Below are positions 1 to 8,283 of a stretch of DNA of 40,658 nt, piece after piece (positions within the stretch are counted from its first letter, which is position 1; each line of letters begins with the position of its first letter). The DNA is taken from positions 1-40,658 of the forward strand of contig JAGQTY010000027.1 of NCBI GenBank assembly GCA_020438795.1, read 5' to 3'. The notes under the pieces were generated by a model. The model was not told where the DNA came from. It was given only the letters and a program-made list of their open reading frames with translations, and made no database searches. The position numbers and the translations under genes are program-made. The stretch comes from Actinomycetota bacterium. Lineage in GTDB: Bacteria > Actinomycetota > Actinomycetes > S36-B12 > GCA-2699445.

Positions 1-3
1 CAT

Positions 4-76
4 GGGGCTATGGCGCAGCTGGTAGCGCACTTGCATGGCATGCAAGGGGTCAGGGGTTCGAGTCCCCTTAGCTCCA
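4..76 (+). tRNA. tRNA-Ala, anticodon GGC
   Basis: A full cloverleaf can be folded. The 7-bp acceptor stem is 4-10 with 69-75, including one G-T pair. The anticodon stem CTTGC/GCAAG encloses loop ATGGCAT, which places GGC at positions 34-36. The T arm carries GGTTCGAGTCC. The discriminator base is A76, and the following bases are CTT, so the CCA end is not encoded and must be added after transcription. The promoter lies outside the window. Confidence 0.96.
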
Positions 77-124
77 CTTCCTTTCTCGCCCCTTTCCTGA
101 GCGAGGGATCCACGACCACCCTGA

Positions 125-718
125 TTACTGCGACATGCTCGTGCTCGAGTTGTGCTCATGCAGCTGCCAGGTTCCCGACTCGAGGCTCAGACGGGTCCAG
201 TGGCAGTTCCCCAGAACCTCCTGTTGTTCCCAGTCATGGGGGTCCCAGCGCAATTGCGTACCGATGGCGGCACGCGAGGCACCGCCATGGGTGACGACGA
301 TCAGTGCACGCCCGGGGCGCATGTGGTCCGAAATCCCAGCCACCACGCGGGCGCCGACCTCTACCCGCGTCTCACCGCCGCCGGGCCGCAGGTACGGGTC
401 TGTTCGCCAGCGGGCCAGCTCAGGTCCCAGCTCCTCGAAGGTCCGGCCCTCCCAGGAACCAGCGTTCGTCTCGCGGAACCGGGGATCCACCGCCTCGACC
501 TGTGTGCCCCAGCCCTCCGCCAGAGTCAGCGCGGTCTGGTGTGCCCGGGCGAGATCGCTGGCGACGATCCGTATCTCACCGGGCGGGCGACCGAGCTGAG
601 CCAGACGTCTTGCCTGCTCGAAGCCCCGGGTGTTGAGGCCGACATCCTGCTGACCCTGGAACCGGCGCTGCTCGTTCCAGGGGGTGGCGCCGTGGCGCAC
701 GATGTACACCCAGTCCAC
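125..718 (-). CDS. histidine phosphatase family protein (phosphoglycerate mutase-like)
   Basis: The 197-residue protein is a cytoplasmic member of the histidine phosphatase superfamily. The RHG motif sits at residues 8-10 (IVRHGATPWNEQRRFQG), giving the phospho-accepting histidine. A second catalytic histidine is in VVTHGGASRAAI near residue 143, and the glutamate of the family lies in RFRETNAGSWEGRTFEEL. The start is GTG at 718, nine bases after the rsfS stop, so it is the last gene of the nadD-LCP-rsfS run. In actinobacteria a PGM-like gene often follows rsfS. Members of the family range from sugar-phosphate phosphatases to cofactor-dependent mutases. The substrate cannot be read from sequence, and a glycolytic mutase role is less likely given the short length. 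Confidence 0.9.
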   Translation of the reverse strand: MDWVYIVRHGATPWNEQRRFQGQQDVGLNTRGFEQARRLAQLGRPPGEIRIVASDLARAHQTALTLAEGWGTQVEAVDPRFRETNAGSWEGRTFEELGPELARWRTDPYLRPGGGETRVEVGARVVAGISDHMRPGRALIVVTHGGASRAAIGTQLRWDPHDWEQQEVLGNCHWTRLSLESGTWQLHEHNSSTSMSQ

Positions 719-727
719 TGGCCCGAC

Positions 728-1102
728 CTATGACGCTGCTTCGGGACGGCGCAGGTCGATCGTCGGACAATCGCGCCAGAGCCTCTCCAGCCCATATTCT
801 GCCCGCTGCTCGGGCAGCAGAACGTGGACCACCACATCACCGAAGTCGATCAGGACCCATCCGGAGGATGGGTCGCCCTCGCGAGTGAGTCGCTTGGCAC
901 CGGCCGCGCGCATCCTGTGCTCCACCTCGTTGATGACCGCGTCGGCCTGCCGCGGATTATTGGCGGTGCACAGCACGAACGCGTCAACGAGGGCGAAGAC
1001 CGACGTGACATCAACAGCCACGATGTCGTCTGCGAGCTTGTCCGCCGCAGCAGCCGCGGCGAGCCGGACCGACTCCTCGGTACTCACCTGCATACTCATC
1101 AC
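728..1102 (-). CDS. rsfS: ribosomal silencing factor RsfS
   Basis: The 124-residue protein matches the RsfS/Iojap family. RsfS binds ribosomal protein L14 on the 50S subunit and blocks subunit joining, lowering translation when nutrients are poor. Family signatures are visible: DAFVLCTANNPRQADAVINEVEHRM, then a WVLIDFGDVVVHVLLPEQRAEYGLERLW block. The length is typical. It lies in the nadD-LCP-rsfS-phosphatase run on minus, 21 bases after the LCP gene. The alternative starts MMSMQ give only a few residues of uncertainty at the N-terminus. Confidence 0.95.
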   Translation of the reverse strand: MMSMQVSTEESVRLAAAAAADKLADDIVAVDVTSVFALVDAFVLCTANNPRQADAVINEVEHRMRAAGAKRLTREGDPSSGWVLIDFGDVVVHVLLPEQRAEYGLERLWRDCPTIDLRRPEAAS

Positions 1103-1123
1103 CTCAGGCTAACCGTTGCAGCG

Positions 1124-2380
1124 TCATGGACTGTAATCCTGGCCCAGCGTCACGTCGACATTCGCCCATGGTGGACCGTCCGGCTGTTCGCGTACCGGCT
1201 GAGAGGTGATCGCCGAGTCGGGCAGGTCCAGCGCGGCCGCCACCTGCTTGCCCCATGGCTGGACGCCCCGGACCTGGACCTCGCTCTGGCTGCGCGCCGA
1301 GGTGGGCGTGCCCCGGCCGTCGACGAAGAGGAAGCCGAGACCGGCGATGGCCGCCCGGGTGGAGCCGATGTATCCGGGCCTGGCGGTGCCGTTCATGACC
1401 AGCACTCTGGGTGGGTTGCCATCCTGCGTGGACCACTGCGCGAGGGGGAGCGATCGACGCAACAAGGGCGTGGCTTGGGCGAAGTCGGTCCATTCGAACT
1501 TGTCCCGCCCGATGGGAATCGTCGTGGTCGGCAGCCGGAACGCGTCCGTCTCACCTGTACGCATGGCGGTGGTGAGCTGCACGAGATAGTCGGCGAGATC
1601 CTGTGTGGGGATCGTCGCGGGTGCCAGGGCCCCCAGCGATGTCAGGGTCTCCCGGACTGCGGTCGTGTTCGTGGGCAGCCCCTGCAGCACCTCGTTGAAC
1701 ACAAGAGCGGCCCGGGCCTCGGCCGCCGACGGGGTCTCGTCATTGATGGTGCCCACCGCATACCAGGAACCATCGGCACCGGTGAGCTGTGACCGCCCCG
1801 GTGGCAGCGCGAGTACGACCTGTCCCGAGCCGTCTCTCACGCGAGTGCGCTGGGGCACGGTCACGGACACTCCCCCGATGCTGTCGATCAGCCCGGCATA
1901 GGCCTTGCGATCCATGTTCCAGGAACCGTCGATCCGTACGCCCAGGGTTGCGGACATGATCGGCCCGACGCTGCGAGTGTCGATGTCGGCCAGCGGCATG
2001 TAGAGCGAGGACCCCGGCGTGGCACCGTTCAGGATCAGGTCACCCGGCATCGAGATGAGGATCGCGCGCGGCTCGGGGCCGGCGCCGACGCCGGTCAGCA
2101 TGTTCGCAGTCGCACCCTCATCCCCCGTGGCCTGCACCAGGATGGTCGGCTGCACATCGGCAACCGTCGGGCTCGCGCTCGGCGACCGGGTAGGTGTCGG
2201 AGGCGGCTCGGGTTCGTCCTGGGTCTGATAGTAGAGTGCGGCGAACGAGGACCCGAAGATGACGATCGCTGCCAGACTCAGGAAGAGGTGGCGCGTGGTT
2301 CTGCGCTTGCGCAGGCTCTCGGTCGCAGCCAGCTCATCAGCGCCATCATCCCCGTCCTCCGGCCGGAGCTCACCGTTCAT
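1124..2380 (-). CDS. LytR-CpsA-Psr-like membrane protein with LytR_C domain
   Basis: This 418-residue protein has a cytoplasmic N-terminus rich in acid residues, one membrane segment near 31-53 ([19 protein letters not shown]), a Pro/Thr-rich linker, a weak LCP-like domain and a LytR_C domain at the end ([25 protein letters not shown] to VDVTLGQDY). LCP enzymes transfer undecaprenyl-linked glycans to peptidoglycan. Here the usual S-I-P-R-D stretch reads S-M-P-G-D, and the later Arg-rich active-site segment is not visible, so catalysis is doubtful. I chose ATG 2380, which overlaps the nadD end by 11 bases, instead of an upstream start at 2428 that would overlap it by about 59. A LytR_C protein between nadD and rsfS is common in actinobacteria. 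Confidence 0.8.
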   Translation of the reverse strand: MNGELRPEDGDDGADELAATESLRKRRTTRHLFLSLAAIVIFGSSFAALYYQTQDEPEPPPTPTRSPSASPTVADVQPTILVQATGDEGATANMLTGVGAGPEPRAILISMPGDLILNGATPGSSLYMPLADIDTRSVGPIMSATLGVRIDGSWNMDRKAYAGLIDSIGGVSVTVPQRTRVRDGSGQVVLALPPGRSQLTGADGSWYAVGTINDETPSAAEARAALVFNEVLQGLPTNTTAVRETLTSLGALAPATIPTQDLADYLVQLTTAMRTGETDAFRLPTTTIPIGRDKFEWTDFAQATPLLRRSLPLAQWSTQDGNPPRVLVMNGTARPGYIGSTRAAIAGLGFLFVDGRGTPTSARSQSEVQVRGVQPWGKQVAAALDLPDSAITSQPVREQPDGPPWANVDVTLGQDYSP

Positions 2381-2963
2381 CGACCGTGTCCAGGTAGAGT
2401 CCCTGTTTCTCGATGAATCGCGCGACACCGGCCGGCACCAGGTACTCGATGGTGCGGCGCTGCGCCACCCGGCGCCGGATATCTGTGCTCGAGATGGCCA
2501 TCGCCGGTACCTGCATCACACTTATGCGCTCGTCGCCGGAGTCGGCCAGCGAGAATCCCGGGCGGCTCACCCCCACGAACTGCGCCAGCTCAAGCACACG
2601 GTCATGTCGGTGCCAGGTATGCAGCCCGGCAATGGCATCGGCACCGGTGATGAAGATCAGCGACGTGTCCGGCCCGTACTGCTTGTGCAGCTCTTCCAGC
2701 GTATCCACGGTGTAGGTGTCGCCGGGACGATCTATGTCCACCCGGCTGACCCGGAACCGAGGGTCATTCGCCGTGGCGATCACGGCCATGAGATAGCGCT
2801 GTTCGCCGTCGGTCCTGACCTGGCCGGCTTTCTGCCAGGAACTGCCGGTCGGAACGAAGACAACCTCTGACAGGCCGTACGCGTCCGCGACCTCGCTGGC
2901 CGCCACCAGGTGGCCATGATGGATGGGGTCGAACGTGCCACCCATCACGCCCACAGACCGCAA
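2370..2963 (-). CDS. nadD: nicotinate-nucleotide adenylyltransferase
   Basis: NadD joins nicotinate mononucleotide and ATP to make deamido-NAD in the cytoplasm. The 197-residue sequence has the nucleotidyltransferase signature [11 protein letters not shown] at residues 8-18 and the C-terminal ISSTDIRRR motif near 157-165, both typical of NadD. The start is TTG at 2963, since the next Met (residue 7) lies inside the conserved GGTFDP block and would cut it short. It begins six bases after the stop of the 47-aa membrane protein and overlaps the LCP-like gene by 11 bases, so the three genes appear co-transcribed. Confidence 0.95.
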   Translation of the reverse strand: MRSVGVMGGTFDPIHHGHLVAASEVADAYGLSEVVFVPTGSSWQKAGQVRTDGEQRYLMAVIATANDPRFRVSRVDIDRPGDTYTVDTLEELHKQYGPDTSLIFITGADAIAGLHTWHRHDRVLELAQFVGVSRPGFSLADSGDERISVMQVPAMAISSTDIRRRVAQRRTIEYLVPAGVARFIEKQGLYLDTVDER

Positions 2964-2969
2964 TGCTGC

Positions 2970-3113
2970 TCAGCGGTCCACGTCGAGGCGGGTGACCACA
3001 AGCAGAGCCAGCATGAAGATGGCCATGGCGATCACGAAGTAGGCCCAGGTGTCCCAGGGGACCTCCTCGGTCGTGGGCACCGGTGTTCCGTACATAGCCT
3101 CTGTGAGACGCAT
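2970..3113 (-). CDS. small single-pass membrane protein, 47 aa (unknown)
   Basis: This short reading frame translates as MRLTEAMYGTPVPTTEEVPW, then DTWAYFVIAMAIFMLALLVV, then TRLDVDR. That gives a soluble N-terminus, one strong membrane helix at about residues 23-40 and a short charged tail. ATG 3113 is preceded by GGAGGA six bases upstream, one of the clearest ribosome-binding sites in the window, and the stop lies six bases before the nadD start. Strong start signal, membrane helix and operon spacing together argue that it is real. I do not recognise a family and assign no function. The charge pattern would place the N-terminus outside or inside equally well. Confidence 0.8.
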   Translation of the reverse strand: MRLTEAMYGTPVPTTEEVPWDTWAYFVIAMAIFMLALLVVTRLDVDR

Positions 3114-3198
3114 CGGTCCTCCGAAAACTTGTCCGACGTCGGCAGCTTACCGAGTATTGGGCATGATCGCCCCGACAACACACGACTGCCGACGAAGA
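3114..3198 (-). promoter_or_regulatory. proA-nadD intergenic region with 9-bp inverted repeat
   Basis: The gap between the proA stop and the 47-aa gene holds a perfect inverted repeat, CGTCGGCAG at 3137-3145 and CTGCCGACG at 3186-3194, with a 40-base loop. In RNA it could form a long-range stem just after proA. A loose promoter (TTGTCG, 16 bases, TACTCG on minus) lies inside the loop. Whether it ends proA transcription, starts nadD transcription or does neither is open. Confidence 0.35.
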
Positions 3199-4476
3199 TC
3201 AGGCGCGCACATGACCATTGCCGGTGATGATGAATGTGGTCGTAGTCAGCTCGGGCAGCGCCATGGGCCCCCTGGCGTGCAGCTTCTGGGTCGAGATCCC
3301 GATCTCAGCGCCGAAACCGAGTTCGCCGCCGTCGGTGAATCGCGTGGAGGCGTTGACAGCCACCGCTGCCGAATCGACTCCGGCCAGGAACTCTGTGATG
3401 ACCGAGGCGCTGTCGGCAACGATCGCTTCCGTGTGTCCGGTACTCCAGTTGCTGATGTGTGCGATCGCTCCGGCAATGTCATCGACCACCCCTGCAGCAA
3501 GGTCGAGGGAGTAGTACTCAGCGGCCCAGTCCTCATCGGTGACGGGCTCACAGTCGATCCCTGATCCCTGCACAAGTGTCGTGGTGTCCGAATCCGCGTG
3601 CAGCCTCACGCCGGCTCGTGCCAGCGCCGGCGCAGCACGCTCGTAGAAGGCCGCGGCGATATCTCGGTGCACCAGCAGGGTCTCCGCCGCATTGCACACG
3701 CTCGGTCGCTGCACCTTGGCGTTCAGCACGATATCCACGGCCCGATCGAGGTCGGCACTCGCGTCCACGTACACGTGGCAGTTGCCGATGCCCGTCTCGA
3801 TCACAGGCACCTGCGACCCCGTGACGACGCTGTTGATCAGACCGGCACCACCCCGTGGAATCAGCACATCAACCAGACCCCGGGCCGCCATCAGATGCTG
3901 GACACTCTCATGCGAGGTGCCGGGCACAGCGATGATGGCGTCCGCAGGCACGCCCACGGCGTCGAGCGCCTCACGCATGACGCTGATGAGCACCGAGTTG
4001 GTGGCGGCGGCCGATGATGAGCCACGCAGCAGACAGGCGTTGCCGCTCTTGAGCGCCAGTCCGGCCGCATCCACTGTTACGTTGGGACGCGCCTCGTAGA
4101 TCATGCCCACGACACCCATGGGCACCCTGACCTGTTCCACGCGAAGCCCGTTGGGCAGCCGGTAGCCGCGCACGACCTCTCCGACCGGATCCCGGAGTTC
4201 GACAACCGTCTCCAGAGCATCGCAGATGGCCGCGAGCCGATCCTCGGTCAGCGTGAGCCGGTCGATGATCCCCGGCGGCGTCTGGTTCTCAACCGCGGCG
4301 GACACGTCCTGAGCGTTCTCCTTGAGGATCCGCCCCGTTTCGTCGCGCAGCCGGGCCGAAACAGCCAGCAGCGCTTCGTTCTTCTGATCGGTCGTCAGCC
4401 GCCGCAGAGTAGCAGCAGCGACGCGGGCAGCACGGGCGGCGGCTTGGACCTCGTCGCGCAGGTGATTCTGGCTCAT
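3199..4476 (-). CDS. proA: gamma-glutamyl phosphate reductase
   Basis: ProA reduces gamma-glutamyl phosphate to glutamate-5-semialdehyde with NADPH, the second step of proline synthesis. The 425-residue length is normal. The catalytic cysteine is C261 in RPSVCNAAETLLVH. Other family blocks are PMGVVGMIYEARPNVTVDAAGLALKSGN (122-147) and the C-terminal FGAEIGISTQKLHARGPM. It lies 36 bases after a conserved unknown gene that itself overlaps proB, so proB, the unknown and proA are likely one transcript. Confidence 0.97.
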   Translation of the reverse strand: MSQNHLRDEVQAAARAARVAAATLRRLTTDQKNEALLAVSARLRDETGRILKENAQDVSAAVENQTPPGIIDRLTLTEDRLAAICDALETVVELRDPVGEVVRGYRLPNGLRVEQVRVPMGVVGMIYEARPNVTVDAAGLALKSGNACLLRGSSSAAATNSVLISVMREALDAVGVPADAIIAVPGTSHESVQHLMAARGLVDVLIPRGGAGLINSVVTGSQVPVIETGIGNCHVYVDASADLDRAVDIVLNAKVQRPSVCNAAETLLVHRDIAAAFYERAAPALARAGVRLHADSDTTTLVQGSGIDCEPVTDEDWAAEYYSLDLAAGVVDDIAGAIAHISNWSTGHTEAIVADSASVITEFLAGVDSAAVAVNASTRFTDGGELGFGAEIGISTQKLHARGPMALPELTTTTFIITGNGHVRA

Positions 4477-4512
4477 GCCTCAAGCATAGTGCCGGGGCGC
4501 CGGGCCGTCGGC

Positions 4513-4899
4513 TCAGTCGTGACCCGGCTGCAGGAACGGCCGGACGCCCGGTTTGAGCAGGTCGAGCCGATCGCTCCCGTTCGGCCAGCGGCGGCGGAAG
4601 GTCGCCCGGTCGAGCACCTCAACCCCCACTATCGGCCAGTCCGGCAGGCGCACCTCATCACGATTCTTGTTCCACATCTCGATCGCATTGTCCGTCACGG
4701 TCCGGCAGTCATGCCCTTCGTCCCAGTAGCGAAGCTCGATGACGTCGATGGCGTATCTCGCCGAGAGGCCGAACGGATGGAACTCCGCCAGTTGCGAAAG
4801 GCTGTCCGCCAGTCGGGCCGAGGACACTGGCGGACCGGTCAGGGTGAGGGTGACATGCCACATGGCCCCAGGCACGTGCACCGAATCCTCACCCATCAC
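4513..4899 (-). CDS. conserved hypothetical protein between proB and proA
   Basis: This 128-residue protein has no signal peptide or membrane segment. It opens with an alternating hydrophobic strand (AMWHVTLTLTGPPVSS), then SARLADSLSQLAEFHPFGLSARYAIDVIELRYWDEG, then a helix and PDWPIVGVEVLDRATF. The pattern suggests a small alpha/beta fold. Its ATG overlaps the proB stop by 4 bases (ATGA), a sign of translational coupling. I recall similar proteins of unknown function beside proA in other actinobacteria. No catalytic motif is evident, so no function is assigned. Confidence 0.82.
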   Translation of the reverse strand: MMGEDSVHVPGAMWHVTLTLTGPPVSSARLADSLSQLAEFHPFGLSARYAIDVIELRYWDEGHDCRTVTDNAIEMWNKNRDEVRLPDWPIVGVEVLDRATFRRRWPNGSDRLDLLKPGVRPFLQPGHD

Positions 4900-6023
4900 T
4901 GCCCCTTCTGCATCACCACCAGATCGTCCCGGTGGATCACTTCCCGCTCGTAGGCCGGACCCAGCTCCGCCGCCAGGTCCTTCGTGGAGCGCCCCAGCAG
5001 ACCGGGCAACTCCGTTGCATCAAAGTTCACCAGTCCGCGCGCCACCACAAGACCGTTTTCCGACAAAAGGTCAACAGGATCTCCCGCCACAAAGTCACCG
5101 GAAACCGAACAAATTCCCGCAGGCAGCAGGGACTTCTTCCCGGTGGTGACGGCAGCGACCGCGCCGTCGTCGAGGACCAGACTGCCGCGGCTCAGCGCGG
5201 CATGGGCCAGCCAGAGCAGCCGTCCGGGCCGACGCTTGCCCGTCACATGGAAGAGAGTGCCGCGTTCCTCGCCAGCGAGTACCTCCGCAAGCGCACTCAC
5301 ATCGGCGAGGACGGCCGGCACGCCCGCGGCTGTGGCGAGCCTGGCCGACTCCAGCTTCGTGACCATGCCGCCGGTCCCGACAGCCGAACGGCTGCGAGGG
5401 CTCAACTCGACGTTCTCCAGGTCGGCGGGATCCCTGACCTCGGTCACGAGAACCGAACCAGGCGTCCCGGGAGGAGCGGTGAGCAGACCCGGTACATCAC
5501 TGAGGAGGATGAGCGCATCCGCGTGCACCAGGTGGGCCACGAGCGCAGCAAGTCGGTCGTTGTCCCCGAACCTGATCTCATCGGTGGCCACCGTGTCGTT
5601 CTCATTGACGATAGGGGTGACATCGAGCTCAAGCAGGCGGGTCAGTGTGCGCTGGGCGTTCCGGTAGTGGGCTCTGCGCATCAGGTCATCGGCGGTCAGC
5701 AGTACCTGACCGGTGCTTCGCCCGAATGTGGCGAAGGCCCGGGCATACTCTGCGATCAGTCGTTGCTGGCCCACGCTGGCAGCGGCCTGAGCGGTGGCCA
5801 GGTCCGTCGGGGGCCGCCGCAGCCCCAGGACACCGAGTGAGGCGGCGATGGCGCCACTGGTGACGACGACGATCTCGCGTCCCTGCCGCGCCGCCGCGCA
5901 GGACACCTCCGCGAGCATTCCGATCCGGGACGCGTCGAGATCGAACGAGTCGGTGGTCAGGGACGAGGAACCGACCTTGACCACGACCCGGCCGGCATCA
6001 GCGATATCCCGCCGCGCTGTCAT
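4896..6023 (-). CDS. proB: glutamate 5-kinase with PUA domain
   Basis: ProB phosphorylates glutamate with ATP to start proline synthesis and is usually inhibited by proline. The 375-residue protein has an amino acid kinase domain from [13 protein letters not shown] near the N-terminus, through [15 protein letters not shown], the QVLLT segment and the [29 protein letters not shown] block. A C-terminal PUA domain (about 275-355, [30 protein letters not shown]) follows. Its ATG overlaps the obg stop by 4 bases. Length and architecture match the PUA-bearing bacterial form. Confidence 0.97.
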   Translation of the reverse strand: MTARRDIADAGRVVVKVGSSSLTTDSFDLDASRIGMLAEVSCAAARQGREIVVVTSGAIAASLGVLGLRRPPTDLATAQAAASVGQQRLIAEYARAFATFGRSTGQVLLTADDLMRRAHYRNAQRTLTRLLELDVTPIVNENDTVATDEIRFGDNDRLAALVAHLVHADALILLSDVPGLLTAPPGTPGSVLVTEVRDPADLENVELSPRSRSAVGTGGMVTKLESARLATAAGVPAVLADVSALAEVLAGEERGTLFHVTGKRRPGRLLWLAHAALSRGSLVLDDGAVAAVTTGKKSLLPAGICSVSGDFVAGDPVDLLSENGLVVARGLVNFDATELPGLLGRSTKDLAAELGPAYEREVIHRDDLVVMQKGQ

Positions 6024-7414
6024 TCCGTCTCGATCTCTGGGCGTCTGGCGTGTTTATGCTCCACGGCGGCAACGGTCTCATCCGTACCCCGTGGTCCGAC
6101 CGGGCCCCGATCGGCAGCATCGATCATCGGCTCCCATTCGAAGACGACCGGGTCGGCACCCCCGACGATCACGGTTGCCCCCGGCTGCGCCCCCTGCGCC
6201 AGGAGCTCCTCTTCCACGCCGAGCCGGGCCAGACGTTCGGCCAGATACCCGACTGCCTCGTCATTGCTGAAGTCGGTCTGTTCCACCAGTCGGCGGGGGC
6301 GCTCCCCGTGAACCCGGTAGCCCTCTTCGGTTGTCTCGACCGTGAAGCCACGGTCATCCACGGGCTCGGGGCGCAGAACCGTTCGGGGCCGGGCCACCGC
6401 CACGATCGGGCGGTTGGCCTCAACGAGGGCGCCGAGCGCGTACGCCAGGCCCTGCAGCCCCTCGTGACTCACCGCACTGACGGCGAACACGGCGGCGCCG
6501 TCGACGGAGATGTCCTCGGCGACGAACTCCGCCAGTTCCTTCGCCTCCGGGATGTCCACCTTGTTCAGCACGATCACCCGCGGCCGATCCGAGAGCCCGC
6601 CATAGCTGGTGAGTTCAGACTCGATGACCGACAGGTCGGTCAACGGGTCCCGATCGGATTCCAGAGTGGCGGCATCGATCACATGGCAGATGACCGAACA
6701 ACGCTCGATGTGCCGCAGGAACTCAAGCCCGAGTCCCTTGCCCGCGCTGGCCCCCGGTACCAGTCCTGGTACGTCCGCGATCGTATATGTGTACTGTCCG
6801 GCACGCACCACACCCAGATTCGGGGTGAGCGTCGTGAACGGATAGTCGGCGATCTTGGGCCGGGCTGCCGACATGGCAGCGATGAGGCTGGACTTGCCGG
6901 CGCTCGGGTAGCCCACGAGCGCCACATCGGCCACCGTCCGCAGTTCCAGCAGGACCTCGGCCTCTTCACCCTCTCCCCCGAGCAGCGCGAACCCCGGGGC
7001 TTTCCTGCGTCTGTTGGCCAGCGCCGCATTGCCGAGGCCGCCCTGCCCGCCGGTGGCGAGCACGAATTCGGCTCCCGGGCCCACCAGGTCAGTGATGATC
7101 TCGCCGTCCTGGGTCCGCACGGTCGTCCCGTCGGGGACGCTCACGATGACGTCGGCACCGGTGGCGCCGTCACGATTGGAGCCTCTGCCCGCCCGACCGT
7201 TGTCGGCCCGCAGATGCGGTCGGCGATGCAGGTCCAGCAGGGTGGTCACGCTCGGGTCGACCCGCAGGATGATGGAGCCGCCCCGCCCGCCGTTGCCGCC
7301 GTCGGGGCCACCCAGAGGACGGAACTTCTCACGCCTGATCGAGGCGCAGCCGTCACCACCGTCCCCGGCTCGGGCGTGAACCTGTACCCGATCGACGAAC
7401 TGGGGCTGGGACAC
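6020..7414 (-). CDS. obg: Obg family GTPase (ribosome assembly)
   Basis: Obg/CgtA binds the 50S subunit and GTP and links ribosome assembly to growth and stress. The 464 residues show the glycine-rich Obg fold at 1-160 ([30 protein letters not shown]), the GTPase domain with G1 GYPSAGKSS, switch TTLTPNLG, G3 DVPGL and G4 NKVD, and a C-terminal OCT domain (about 360-430, [28 protein letters not shown]). The GTG start overlaps the rpmA TAG stop by one base (TAGTG). Cotranscription with rplU-rpmA is the usual bacterial arrangement. Confidence 0.97.
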   Translation of the reverse strand: MSQPQFVDRVQVHARAGDGGDGCASIRREKFRPLGGPDGGNGGRGGSIILRVDPSVTTLLDLHRRPHLRADNGRAGRGSNRDGATGADVIVSVPDGTTVRTQDGEIITDLVGPGAEFVLATGGQGGLGNAALANRRRKAPGFALLGGEGEEAEVLLELRTVADVALVGYPSAGKSSLIAAMSAARPKIADYPFTTLTPNLGVVRAGQYTYTIADVPGLVPGASAGKGLGLEFLRHIERCSVICHVIDAATLESDRDPLTDLSVIESELTSYGGLSDRPRVIVLNKVDIPEAKELAEFVAEDISVDGAAVFAVSAVSHEGLQGLAYALGALVEANRPIVAVARPRTVLRPEPVDDRGFTVETTEEGYRVHGERPRRLVEQTDFSNDEAVGYLAERLARLGVEEELLAQGAQPGATVIVGGADPVVFEWEPMIDAADRGPVGPRGTDETVAAVEHKHARRPEIETE

Positions 7415-7668
7415 TACCCGACGGGTACGATCTTGACGACCCTGCGTCCGCGCGCGGTACCGAACTCCACGGTTCCGGCAGTGAGAGCGAACAGGGTGTC
7501 GTCACCACCGCGGCCGACATTGTCACCGGGGTGGAAGTGCGTTCCGTTCTGCCGAACGAGGATCTCGCCGGCACTGACCAGCTGGCCTCCGAACCGCTTC
7601 ACGCCGAGCCGCTGAGCGTTGGAGTCGCGGCCGTTCCGAGTGGAGGCGGCGCCCTTCTTGTGTGCCAT
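7414..7668 (-). CDS. rpmA: 50S ribosomal protein L27
   Basis: L27 reaches the peptidyl transferase centre with its N-terminal tail. The 84-residue sequence begins [28 protein letters not shown], the standard L27 start, followed by the [23 protein letters not shown] core. There is no extra N-terminal peptide of the kind cleaved in some Firmicutes. It lies one base after rplU and overlaps obg by one base. Confidence 0.98.
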   Translation of the reverse strand: MAHKKGAASTRNGRDSNAQRLGVKRFGGQLVSAGEILVRQNGTHFHPGDNVGRGGDDTLFALTAGTVEFGTARGRRVVKIVPVG

Positions 7669-7669
7669 G

Positions 7670-7981
7670 TCAGCTCCCTGGAGTGATCTCGGTGACCCGC
7701 AGCCGGGTCAGTTCCTGCCGGTGGCCCTGACGGCGCCGGTATCCGGTCTTGTTCTTGTACCGCATGATCCGGAGCTTGGGCCCGCGGAACTGCTCCACGA
7801 TCTCCGCGCGGACGGCGGCGCCCGAGGCGTCTGTCCCTGCAGAGACCTGACCATCGTTCACGATCATCACGGCGGGCAGATCCACCGCCGAACCAGGCTC
7901 ACCCTGGATCCGGTTGACCGAGAACTCATCGCCGACTGCGACCTTCTCCTGGCCGCCACCTGCGGCTACTATCGCGTACAC
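7670..7981 (-). CDS. rplU: 50S ribosomal protein L21
   Basis: L21 binds 23S rRNA in the large subunit. The 103 residues begin [18 protein letters not shown] and contain the [24 protein letters not shown] block that defines the family. The GTG start at 7981 is preceded by GAGGAG about six bases upstream, which fixes it. It is the first gene of rplU-rpmA-obg-proB. Confidence 0.98.
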   Translation of the reverse strand: MYAIVAAGGGQEKVAVGDEFSVNRIQGEPGSAVDLPAVMIVNDGQVSAGTDASGAAVRAEIVEQFRGPKLRIMRYKNKTGYRRRQGHRQELTRLRVTEITPGS

Positions 7982-8283
7982 AAGTACTCCTCATAGAACA
8001 TGTGACTCCCCCGCCCAGAGCCCGATGTTCGGGCCCGGCACCCGAGACCGCTCAGAAACGGCTTCCGGGCCGGCGCTCACCGGGTCAGGGGAAGGTCAGA
8101 GCGCACGCGCCTGCGCGGCACTCACGCACCAGTCTACAGCGTAGGGCCACACAGTCCCAATGGTCAACGGGCGGTGCCTGCTGCGGGACGGGCGCGCTCC
8201 CGATGAACTCCTCAGCGCCGGTCGCCGGGAGGCCCCGCGCCGCTCGGGAGGACACCCGCACGCGTGATTGCTTCAATCAGGAC
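7982..8283. promoter_or_regulatory. divergent intergenic region between rplU and the pentapeptide gene
   Basis: This 302-base stretch has no convincing gene. For rplU (minus), two overlapping promoter options are visible: TTGACC (8162-8167), 18 bases, TACGCT (8138-8143); or TTGGGA (8155-8160), 18 bases, TAGACT (8131-8136). Either gives a leader of about 145 bases, which contains a short hairpin CCCGA-TGT-TCGGG at 8021-8033. On plus, AGGACA (8249-8254), 17 bases, TTCAAT (8272-8277) would start RNA at the A of ATG 8284. I see no known riboswitch. Confidence 0.45.

Noticed and set aside
85..105. CTCGC/GCGAG hairpin after tRNA-Ala as a terminator
   Set aside because: Stem of five pairs with an 11-base loop and no T run; too weak to call.
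1106..1114. AGGCTAACC, half an iron box before rsfS
   Set aside because: Only nine of 19 positions fit, and it lies within an operon between two close genes.
6050..7615. Long plus-strand open frame (521 codons) opposite obg
   Set aside because: It mirrors obg in a GC-rich genome, has no family features and no ribosome site.
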